Shown here: positions 27,468 to 34,168 of the stretch, piece after piece
How positions within the stretch are numbered: position 1 is the stretch's first letter
Layout of the letters: each line of letters opens with the position of its first letter
Assembly: GCA_016711805.1 (NCBI GenBank)
Contig: JADJSH010000008.1
Span: forward strand, 1 to 64,000
Source of the DNA: Bacteroidota bacterium
GTDB taxonomy: Bacteria; Bacteroidota; Bacteroidia; B-17B0; Aurantibacillaceae
Length of the DNA stretch: 64,000 nucleotides
Direction: 5' to 3'
Notes under the pieces: generated by a model
What the model was told of the DNA's origin: nothing
The model's database searches: none
What the model saw: only the letters and a program-made list of their open reading frames with translations
Made by a program: the position numbers and the translations under genes

Positions 27468-27884
27468 ATGAAAACGATTGAAGACATAAAAGCCCGAGAA
27501 CTCATCAAAGAATGTGTGTTTAAAACGGCACGTTCTGGCGGGGCTGGTGGACAAAACGTCAATAAGGTTGAAACAAAAGTGGAGTTGTGGTTTAATATTT
27601 CGGAATCTGAAAGATTAACAGAAGGAGAGAAAATGATATTGCTTCATAAGTTGCATAAGAAGCTGGAAAAGGAAACAACCATACATTTACAAGAACAAAC
27701 AGATAGAACACAATTAAAAAATAAAGAGTTAGTCAAAGAGAAATTTTACAAATTAATTCTTTTAGGATTCAAAACAATAAAGCCACGCAAGCCAACTAAA
27801 GTTAGTAAAGCAGTAAAAGCAAAACGTTTAGATAGTAAAAAGATTAAAGGAGAAATTAAACAATTAAGAAAGAAAATTTTATAG
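27468..27884 (+). CDS. arfB: Alternative ribosome-rescue factor ArfB (YaeJ-like)
   Basis: 138 residues with the class I release factor signature FKTARSGGAGGQNVNKVETKVEL, whose GGQ (residues 26-28) triggers peptidyl-tRNA hydrolysis. There is no codon-recognition domain, and the C-terminal tail is strongly basic (KPRKPTKVSKAVKAKRLDSKKIKGE), as needed to enter the empty mRNA channel of stalled ribosomes. It starts 55 bases after rlmB and ends 2 bases before the response regulator gene. Confidence 0.88.
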   Translation: MKTIEDIKARELIKECVFKTARSGGAGGQNVNKVETKVELWFNISESERLTEGEKMILLHKLHKKLEKETTIHLQEQTDRTQLKNKELVKEKFYKLILLGFKTIKPRKPTKVSKAVKAKRLDSKKIKGEIKQLRKKIL

Positions 27885-27885
27885 T

Positions 27886-29037
27886 ATGCCAAAAATATTA
27901 ATCATAGACGATGAGAAAGCCATTCGCAGAACGATTAAAGAAATTTTAGAGTTCGAAAAATACAATGTTGACGAAGCAGAAGATGGTCAACAAGGATTAG
28001 ATATGGCTTTGAAAGGAAACTACGATGTGATTTTAAGCGACATCAAAATGCCAAAGCTAGATGGAACGGAATTGTTAGCTAAATTAATGGCGCATGGCAC
28101 CGAGTCATCTTTAATTATGATGAGCGGACATGGTAATATTGAAACCGCTGTTGACGCTGTTAAAAAAGGCGCTTTTGATTACTTAGCAAAACCAATTGAT
28201 TTGAATCGTTTGTTGGTGACTATTCGAAATGCGATGGATAAATCAACTTTGGTCATCGAAACTAAGATTCTAAAAAAGAAAATTGGGAAGGCTTACGAAA
28301 TGATTGGTGATTCAAAAGCCTTGAATAACATTCGTGATATGATTGATAAAGTGGCGCCAACAGATGCTCGTGTATTAATTACAGGAAGCAACGGAAGCGG
28401 AAAAGAATTAGTAGCTCGCGAAATCCATAATAAAAGTAGCAGAGCAGCAGCGCCTTTAATTGAAGTTAACTGCGCTGCTATTCCGAGTGAGTTAATTGAA
28501 AGTGAATTATTTGGTCACGAAAAAGGAGCGTTTACAAGCGCGGTAGCAACTCGTAAAGGGAAGTTTGAATTAGCAGAAGGCGGCACTATTTTCTTGGATG
28601 AAATTGGTGACATGAGTTTATCGGCACAAGCAAAAGTATTACGAGCTTTACAAGAAAATAAAATTACGAGAGTAGGTGGAGACAAAGAAATAAAAGTGGA
28701 TGTTAGAATTTTAGCAGCGACTAATAAAGATTTACGTAAAGAAATTGAAAAAGGAGAATTCCGTGAAGATTTATTTCACCGTTTAAGTGTCATTCCAATT
28801 CAAGTTCCATCGTTAAATGATAGAAAAGAGGATATTCCTTTATTAGCAGATCATTTCATTAATATGATTTGCACGGATTATGGTATGCCAATGAAAACGA
28901 TTTCTAAAGATGCTTTAAAAGCATTGCAGCAAAAAGACTGGACAGGAAATATTCGTGAATTTAGAAACGTGATAGAACGTTTAATTATTTTATGTGGTAA
29001 AGAAATTACAGATAAAGACGTTAAACAATTTGCTTAA
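27886..29037 (+). CDS. Sigma-54 type response regulator without a DNA-binding domain
   Basis: Receiver domain with Asp52 in LSDIKMPKLDG (acidic pocket IIDDE, conserved Lys in LAKPIDL), then an AAA+ domain: Walker A ITGSNGSGKELVAREIH, ELFGHEKGAFTSA, Walker B GGTIFLDEIGDMS, sensor VRILAATNKDL, and the arginine fingers in FREDLFHRL. Two oddities: the sigma-54 contact loop reads GAFTSA instead of GAFTGA, and the protein ends at residue 383 just after the AAA+ lid (DKDVKQFA), leaving no Fis-type HTH. It may act from solution like FleT/CtcC-type activators, or through an altered contact. No kinase gene is adjacent. Confidence 0.88.
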   Translation: MPKILIIDDEKAIRRTIKEILEFEKYNVDEAEDGQQGLDMALKGNYDVILSDIKMPKLDGTELLAKLMAHGTESSLIMMSGHGNIETAVDAVKKGAFDYLAKPIDLNRLLVTIRNAMDKSTLVIETKILKKKIGKAYEMIGDSKALNNIRDMIDKVAPTDARVLITGSNGSGKELVAREIHNKSSRAAAPLIEVNCAAIPSELIESELFGHEKGAFTSAVATRKGKFELAEGGTIFLDEIGDMSLSAQAKVLRALQENKITRVGGDKEIKVDVRILAATNKDLRKEIEKGEFREDLFHRLSVIPIQVPSLNDRKEDIPLLADHFINMICTDYGMPMKTISKDALKALQQKDWTGNIREFRNVIERLIILCGKEITDKDVKQFA

Positions 29038-29540
29038 TGAATAAACTTATTGCAATATCTATAGTTGTTATTAATGGTTTGTTTTCTTGCAATTCAAGTA
29101 AACAAGAAGAAGCAACTACTATTGCTTCGAAAGTAAATTTGTTAGATACAGCAAAGTGGTTTATTGGAACTTGGCAAAATCAAACATCGGATGGGTTATT
29201 TACCGAGCAATGGGATCAAAAAAATGATTCAGTTTATTCGGCTATAAGCACAGTTATAGTTAACAAAGACACTGTGTTTTATGAATCGATTTCGTTAGAA
29301 CAAAAAGATGATTCGTTGTATTACATTGTATCCGTTAAAGATCAAAATAAAGAATTACCAGTTTCATTTAAATTGATCAGTGTAACTGATAATCAATTGG
29401 TCTTTGAAAATGCTAAACATGATTTTCCAAGTAAAATAACCTATTCAAAAATTAAGGAAGATTCAGTTGTTGCCTTTATTTCTGGCTTAATTGACGGAAA
29501 AGAAAAAATTGAACAATTTCCAATGAAGAAAATTAAATAA
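29037..29540 (+). CDS. DUF6265 domain lipoprotein (167 aa)
   Basis: The lipoprotein signal IVVINGLFSC places the lipid-bearing Cys at about residue 18. The body starts with AKWFIGTWQNQTSDGLFTEQW and ends in a strand-rich part (LVFENAKHDFPSKITY), the pattern of DUF6265, a small beta-barrel-like family of unknown role. The ATG overlaps the stop of the response regulator (TAATGA-type junction), and murQ begins one base after its stop, so the three are one transcript. Confidence 0.75.
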   Translation: MNKLIAISIVVINGLFSCNSSKQEEATTIASKVNLLDTAKWFIGTWQNQTSDGLFTEQWDQKNDSVYSAISTVIVNKDTVFYESISLEQKDDSLYYIVSVKDQNKELPVSFKLISVTDNQLVFENAKHDFPSKITYSKIKEDSVVAFISGLIDGKEKIEQFPMKKIK

Positions 29541-29541
29541 G

Positions 29542-30351
29542 ATGCAAAAAACAACCGAAGCCGATTCATATTATAATAACCTTGAAACTATGAGTGTTCA
29601 AGAATTATTAATGAATATGAATAAAGAAGATAAATCAGTCCCCTTAGCTGTAGAAAAAGCGATTCCTCAAATTGAAAAATTAGTGGACGTGATTGTTTCT
29701 AAAATGCAACAAGGTGGTCGTCTATTTTATATGGGCGCTGGTACCAGCGGACGATTAGGAATATTAGATGCAAGTGAATGTCCACCAACGTATGGCATAG
29801 CACAAGGAATTGTGGTAGGTTTAATTGCAGGTGGAGACACTGCTATTAGAAAAGCTGTTGAGTTTGCAGAAGATGATGTGAACCAAGGTTGGGCAGATTT
29901 ACAAGAATATAAAATTACTACAAACGATGTGGTTGTTGGAATTGCAGCTTCAGGAACAACACCTTATGTGATTGGTGCATTAGAAACATGCAATAAAAAT
30001 AATATTGAAACTGGTTGTATTGTTTGCAATAACGGTTCACCCGTTGCTGCAGTATCTAAATTTCCAGTTGAAGTAGTTGTTGGTCCGGAGTTCGTAACTG
30101 GTTCAACCAGAATGAAATCGGGTACTGCTCAAAAGTTGGTATTAAATATGATCTCTACCTCTGTAATGATAAAATTAGGAAGAGTGAAAGGAAATAAAAT
30201 GGTGGACATGCAATTGAGTAATGATAAACTAGTAGATAGAGGAACTAAAATGGTAATGAAAAATACTGGCTTAGAAGATTATGAGGTAGCTAAGGAATTG
30301 TTATTGAAGTATGGTAGTGTTAGAAAAGCAACGGAGAGTATAGGGAAATAG
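29542..30351 (+). CDS. murQ: N-acetylmuramic acid 6-phosphate etherase MurQ
   Basis: Cleaves the lactyl ether of MurNAc-6-phosphate to give GlcNAc-6-phosphate during cell-wall recycling. SIS-fold motifs are clear: MGAGTSGRLGILDASECPPTYG (about residues 67-88, with the catalytic Glu in the SECPPT stretch), VVGIAASGTTPYVIGAL, and EFVTGSTRMKSGTAQKLVLNM. The 269 residues are normal for the Bacteroidota branch. It is transcribed with the upstream DUF6265 lipoprotein. Confidence 0.93.
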   Translation: MQKTTEADSYYNNLETMSVQELLMNMNKEDKSVPLAVEKAIPQIEKLVDVIVSKMQQGGRLFYMGAGTSGRLGILDASECPPTYGIAQGIVVGLIAGGDTAIRKAVEFAEDDVNQGWADLQEYKITTNDVVVGIAASGTTPYVIGALETCNKNNIETGCIVCNNGSPVAAVSKFPVEVVVGPEFVTGSTRMKSGTAQKLVLNMISTSVMIKLGRVKGNKMVDMQLSNDKLVDRGTKMVMKNTGLEDYEVAKELLLKYGSVRKATESIGK

Positions 30352-30394
30352 TAAATATCATATAAAAATTAAATTTAGTATTTAAAATTAAATC

Positions 30395-30433
30395 AATTCC
30401 TCCTTTGAAGGAGGTGGCCGCAGGACGGAGGAT
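30395..30433. repeat. Left inverted repeat of the DUF559 unit
   Basis: Starts AATTCCTCCTTTGAAGGAGG (itself a CCTCCTTTGAAGGAGG hairpin) and goes on TGGCCGCAGGACGGAGGAT. It is the reverse complement of 30813-30851 at about 30 of 39 positions and ends four bases before the TTG start. Confidence 0.7.
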
Positions 30434-30436
30434 GTT

Positions 30437-30811
30437 TTGAAAAATAAGATATTACCATATAATCCCATCTTAAAAGACTATGCTAAAAAGCTTAGAAAGC
30501 AAGGTGTTTTGTCGGAGGTGTTATTATGGAAGAAAATTCAAAAAAAGACCCTAGGTGTTGAGTTTCATAGACAAGTTCCTATTGATAATTATATTGTTGA
30601 TTTTTTTTGTCATGAAATAATGTTGGCTATTGAAGTTGATGGTGATAGTCACTTAAATACAGATATTCAAATAAATGATATAATAAGACAAGAAACTCTT
30701 GAAAAAATAGGAGTTCAGTTTATAAGATTTAATGATTTAGATGTAAAGAAAAATATGAATGATGTGATTCGTTGTTTGCAAGCAAAAGTAGAAGAACTAA
30801 AAGAAACGTGA
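30437..30811 (+). CDS. DUF559 endonuclease-like protein (124 aa)
   Basis: A Vsr-like restriction-fold protein. The family line LSEVLLWKKIQKK...GVEFHRQVPIDNYIVDFFCHEIMLAIEVDGDSH (about residues 20-75) carries the presumed catalytic acidic residues (DFFC, EVDGDSH) and a Gln of the HRQ motif. The TTG start fits the beginning MKNKILPYNPILKDYAKKLRK. The role is unproven in this family; DNA cleavage or nicking is likely. The gene fills almost all of the space between two 39-bp inverted repeats, unlike its neighbours, which suggests a small selfish or domesticated unit. Confidence 0.82.
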   Translation: MKNKILPYNPILKDYAKKLRKQGVLSEVLLWKKIQKKTLGVEFHRQVPIDNYIVDFFCHEIMLAIEVDGDSHLNTDIQINDIIRQETLEKIGVQFIRFNDLDVKKNMNDVIRCLQAKVEELKET

Positions 30812-30812
30812 C

Positions 30813-30851
30813 ATCTCCCGCCCTGCGGGCACCCTCTTCAAAGAGGGAATT
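30813..30851. repeat. Right inverted repeat of the DUF559 unit
   Basis: Reads ATCTCCCGCCCTGCGGGC then ACCCTCTTCAAAGAGGG, AATT; contains CCGCCCTGCGGG and CCCTCTTCAAAGAGGG hairpins. It is inverted relative to 30395-30433, with base differences that keep the internal stems paired. Confidence 0.7.
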
Positions 30852-30887
30852 AACTCAACTTAAAAATCAAAAACTTTTTTATAAATA

Positions 30888-31106
30888 ATGCCAGAACAAA
30901 AAAATAATCCACTACACGGTAAAACACTGCAAATGATTTTAGAACATTTGGTGCAACATTACCGTTGGGATGGATTAGCTTATCATGTTGATATTAATTG
31001 TTTTAAATCAAATCCAAGTATAAAATCGAGTTTAACGTTTTTACGTAAAACACCCTGGGCGCGCAAAAAAGTGGAAGATTTGTACGTAGATTTAATAAAT
31101 TCTTAA
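30888..31106 (+). CDS. VF530-family protein (DUF2132, 72 aa)
   Basis: A full-length small family member: NPLHGKTLQMILEHLVQHYRWDGLAYHVDINCFKSNPSIKSSL across residues 7-50, then FLRKTPWARKKVEDLYVDLI. The family is thought to bind DNA because of its helical fold and basic end, but no function is established. It follows the DUF559 unit by 36 bases and has its own start ATG at 30888. Confidence 0.85.
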   Translation: MPEQKNNPLHGKTLQMILEHLVQHYRWDGLAYHVDINCFKSNPSIKSSLTFLRKTPWARKKVEDLYVDLINS

Positions 31107-31130
31107 TCAAACATTTCTCGTTAAAAGTTT

Positions 31131-31138
31131 TATCTTTG
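31131..31138 (+). promoter_or_regulatory. -7 promoter box (TATCTTTG) for the DUF2911 gene
   Basis: TATCTTTG matches the Bacteroidota -7 consensus TAnnTTTG; it lies 58 bases before the chosen ATG and just after the VF530 stop. The upstream -33 box is not clear. Confidence 0.45.
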
Positions 31139-31195
31139 GAAACATTATTCCATTTTAATTGTATTATATACACAAAACTAAAAACCAATAAAACT

Positions 31196-32050
31196 ATGTT
31201 ATTAAACAAACTAAAAACGATTACAGGCGCAATTGCCATTGCAGCTCTTACAACAACATCTTTAAGCGCACAATTAAAAGTGCCAGCTCCAAGTCCATTA
31301 CAAACAGTAAAACAAGCTTTTGCTTTATCTGATATTACGATTGAATATTCTCGCCCTAGTGCAAAAGGTCGTGTTGTTTATGGAGATGTGGTTTCTTTTG
31401 GAAAAGTATGGCGTACAGGTGCAAATGGTGCTACTAAAATTACTTTTGGTGAAGATGTAAAAGTAGAAGGAACAGACGTAAAAGCGGGTACTTATGCTTT
31501 ATATTCAGTTCCTAATAAAGATAGTTGGGAATTAATGTTATATAAAGATTTAACCTTAGGTGGTAATGTTGCTGATTATAAAAAAGAAGATGAAGTATTA
31601 CGTTTTACTGTAAAACCAACAGCTTTAACTGAGAAAGTAGAAACGTTTGAAATTAATGTAGCGGATATTACTTCTACTTCAGCTAACATCGAATTATCTT
31701 GGGAAAAAACTCGTGTGGCTTTTAAAGTAACGGCTGATATTGATTCTAAAATCATGAAAACAATTGAGTCAACAGTTGTTAAAGATACTCGTCCTTATTA
31801 CCAAGCTGCTTCTTATTATTATGAAAATGATAAAGATTTGAAATTAGCGACTGAGTGGATTGACAAAGCAATTGCAAATAATCCTAAAGCATATTGGGTA
31901 GTTTTATTGAAAGCAAAAATCCAATTTAAAGCAAAAGATTTAAAAGGTGCTGCAGTTACTGCTGAACAAGCAAAGGTTTTAGCAACAGCAGATCAAGATG
32001 ATGCTTACGTTAAAATGGCAGATAAAATCATTGCAGATTGTAAAAAATAA
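31196..32050 (+). CDS. DUF2911 domain secreted protein (284 aa)
   Basis: The start is set at ATG 31196 because MLLNKLKTITGAIAIAALTTTSLSAQ is a complete signal peptide; the frame is open 20 codons further upstream but that part overlaps the promoter box. DUF2911 spans about residues 35-180 (LSDITIEYSRPSAKGRVVYGD, FGKVWRTGANGATKITF, AGTYALYSVP). The C-terminal third is helical and TPR-like (YYQAASYYYENDKDLKLATEWIDKAI). The family is Bacteroidota-specific, periplasmic, of unknown role. A terminator follows directly. Confidence 0.87.
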   Translation: MLLNKLKTITGAIAIAALTTTSLSAQLKVPAPSPLQTVKQAFALSDITIEYSRPSAKGRVVYGDVVSFGKVWRTGANGATKITFGEDVKVEGTDVKAGTYALYSVPNKDSWELMLYKDLTLGGNVADYKKEDEVLRFTVKPTALTEKVETFEINVADITSTSANIELSWEKTRVAFKVTADIDSKIMKTIESTVVKDTRPYYQAASYYYENDKDLKLATEWIDKAIANNPKAYWVVLLKAKIQFKAKDLKGAAVTAEQAKVLATADQDDAYVKMADKIIADCKK

Positions 32051-32069
32051 TTTAGAGTTTTTATAATTC

Positions 32070-32101
32070 AAAAGTCCTATCGGTAACGGTAGGACTTTTT
32101 T
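32070..32101 (+). terminator. Intrinsic terminator after the DUF2911 gene
   Basis: The stem AAGTCCTACCG-like arm AAGTCCTATCGG (32072-32083) pairs with CGGTAGGACTT (32087-32097), followed by a T run. It starts 20 bases after the stop. Confidence 0.75.
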
Positions 32102-32124
32102 GTTTTAGGATGGTTAGATTATTT

Positions 32125-32343
32125 GAGCGTGTCCGCGAAAAGCGATCAGGCTTTCCGTTTCAATCTTTTGCAAGAGACAGTCAAAAGGATTTTCACTGCA
32201 ATCCTTCACGCGACTCTGATTTAAATATGATAAGTAAGTAGTGCTTAATGTTTGCGTGAGTGATTGTAGCGTAAATCCTTTTTGAGGTACGAGAAAAGAT
32301 TGCAGCGTAAAGCACGACCCGCGGCCTTTTTGCGGGGCACGCC
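32125..32343. repeat. GGGCGTG...CACGCC interspersed palindromic repeat, copy 2
   Basis: Ends GAGCGTGTCC and GGGGCACGCCC. Internal pairs include TCAATCTTTTGCAAGAG against AGAAAAGATTGCAGCG, and CAATCCTTCACGCGA against TTGCGTGAGTGATTG. It lies between the convergent DUF2911 and symporter genes and holds no gene. Confidence 0.7.
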
Positions 32344-32347
32344 CAAA

Positions 32348-34045
32348 CTATTGCACAACCTTCTTTTTATTTAATATCAATTGAATGCAATAAGCAAATG
32401 CCATTACTAATAAGCATCCTATCACGTTTAACCACAAGAAGGCAGTTAAATCTGTTATCCAGGCGTATACAATAAATCCTTCGGCAAATAAGGCTGCATA
32501 AAAAACTGCTGTTCCGCTAATACGTTTCATATAAAATGCGACTAAGAAAATCCCTAAAATAGTTCCGTAAAATAAAGAACCTAATATGTTAACAGCTTCA
32601 ATTAAATTACCAACTCGGCTGGCGTAAAAGGCAACCATAATACAAAACAAACCCCAAATAACGGTTGTCCAACGTGATGCCGACAAATAAGATTTATCAC
32701 TTTCTTCTTTTTTAAATAAGCGTTTATAAAAATCAATAATGGTTGTTGATGCTAATGAATTTAATCCACTAGCCATAGAACCCATAGATGCTAGAAAGAT
32801 GATGGCAATTAATAAACCAACCACACCAATTGGTAATTGTGTGGTAATGAAATTTAAAAAAATATAGTTGGTATCATTTACATCCGCCTTTGGATTATTT
32901 TTTTGCATCAAAGCAGTTGCTTCTTTTCTAATCGCATTACTTTTTTTGTCGGCTGCCTGAACATTTGTTCTTGCAAGGTTAATAGCTTGCTCATCTTCAC
33001 TGTGAATGGCTTCTACTAGTTTATTCACCTCAGTTTGTTTTTCGGTATGAGCAATCACATAGGCTTTTTCTAATTCTTTAAAATCATCTTTGTATTCGCT
33101 GTTTTGAATGCTATTAACTTCTACTTTATTAAAAAATATGGGAGATTGATGAAACTGATAAAATGTAAAAACCATCACGCCTATTAGTAAAATAAAAAAT
33201 TGCATCGGTATTTTTACCAAGCCATTCATCACTAAACCTAAACGACTTTGTGCAATAGATTTACCTGTTAAATAACGCCCAACTTGAGATTGGTCGGTTC
33301 CAAAATAAGACAATTGCAAAAAGAAACCGCCAATAATTCCGGACCAAATATTGTATTTATTATTCACATCAAACTTAGTGTCAATAGCGTTGAGCTTATC
33401 CATTTTACCGGCAATATGAAGGGCATCACTAAAACTCACGTTATCAGGTAATAAATGAACGACCATGTAAGCTGCTAAAAACAATCCTGCAAAAATCACA
33501 CTCATTTGAAATAATTGCGTGTAGGATACCGCTTTTGCTCCGCCATAAACGGTATATGCAATGACGATTAATCCATTTAAAACAATGGTATAATTAACGT
33601 CAATATTTAAAATGGTAGATAAAATAATAGCCGGTGCATAAATGGTAATCCCAGTGGAGAGTCCGCGTTGCAGTAAAAATAAAAAGGCAGTGAGTGTTCT
33701 TGTTTTATTATCAAAACGTTTTTCTAAAAATTCGTAAGCCGTAAAAACATTGAGTTTGTGAAAAATTGGAATAAAGGTAATACAGAGCACAACCATGGCT
33801 AATGGTAAACCAAAATAAAATTGTACAAATCGTAAACCGTCTGTATAACCTTGTCCAGGAGCAGATAAAAAGGTAATAGCACTAGCTTGCGTTGCCATTA
33901 CTGATAAGCCCACATGATACCAAGGTAATTGTCTATCTGCTAATAAATAACCTTCAATGCTTTTTGTATGACGGCTCTTCCAAACGCCGTAACCAACGAT
34001 GGACAAAAGTGTGATACTTAATATGATCCAATCAATAAAACTCAT
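32348..34045 (-). CDS. Sodium:solute symporter (SSS family, 565 aa)
   Basis: About 13-14 membrane segments. The conserved sodium-site helices are recognisable: LSVMATQASAITFLSAPGQGYTDG (residues 48-71) and ASMGSMASGLNSLASTTIIDFYKR (about 420-443). A hydrophilic, charged insert lies at about residues 315-390 between helices (KVEVNSIQNSEYKDDFKELEKAY...), as in many Bacteroidota members. The substrate is unknown; being the last gene of an operon with a secreted PIG-L deacetylase, it may import a sugar or amino-sugar product. Its ATG overlaps the TGA of the small membrane protein gene. Confidence 0.9.
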   Translation of the reverse strand: MSFIDWIILSITLLSIVGYGVWKSRHTKSIEGYLLADRQLPWYHVGLSVMATQASAITFLSAPGQGYTDGLRFVQFYFGLPLAMVVLCITFIPIFHKLNVFTAYEFLEKRFDNKTRTLTAFLFLLQRGLSTGITIYAPAIILSTILNIDVNYTIVLNGLIVIAYTVYGGAKAVSYTQLFQMSVIFAGLFLAAYMVVHLLPDNVSFSDALHIAGKMDKLNAIDTKFDVNNKYNIWSGIIGGFFLQLSYFGTDQSQVGRYLTGKSIAQSRLGLVMNGLVKIPMQFFILLIGVMVFTFYQFHQSPIFFNKVEVNSIQNSEYKDDFKELEKAYVIAHTEKQTEVNKLVEAIHSEDEQAINLARTNVQAADKKSNAIRKEATALMQKNNPKADVNDTNYIFLNFITTQLPIGVVGLLIAIIFLASMGSMASGLNSLASTTIIDFYKRLFKKEESDKSYLSASRWTTVIWGLFCIMVAFYASRVGNLIEAVNILGSLFYGTILGIFLVAFYMKRISGTAVFYAALFAEGFIVYAWITDLTAFLWLNVIGCLLVMAFAYCIQLILNKKKVVQ

Positions 34046-34164
34046 TTATAATGTTGTGTGAAAAAGTAAAGCGAAACAATAACAGCAACTAATACGCCAA
34101 TAACCAAAGCATAAACATTACGCCATGACTTTAAGATTGGTGATTTTTCTTCTAACTCTTCCAT
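34042..34164 (-). CDS. Small single-span membrane protein (40 aa) between deacetylase and symporter
   Basis: The frame ATG 34162-34164 to TGA 34042-34044 gives MEELEEKSPILKSWRNVY followed by one hydrophobic helix ALVIGVLVAVIVSLYFF and a short tail TQHYK. Its stop overlaps the symporter start (ATGA), and its start lies five bases after the deacetylase stop, so translational coupling makes it a real gene. It is probably an accessory subunit of the symporter, similar in size to the small partners known for some SSS and solute transporters. Confidence 0.72.
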   Translation of the reverse strand: MEELEEKSPILKSWRNVYALVIGVLVAVIVSLYFFTQHYK

Positions 34165-34168
34165 ACGT

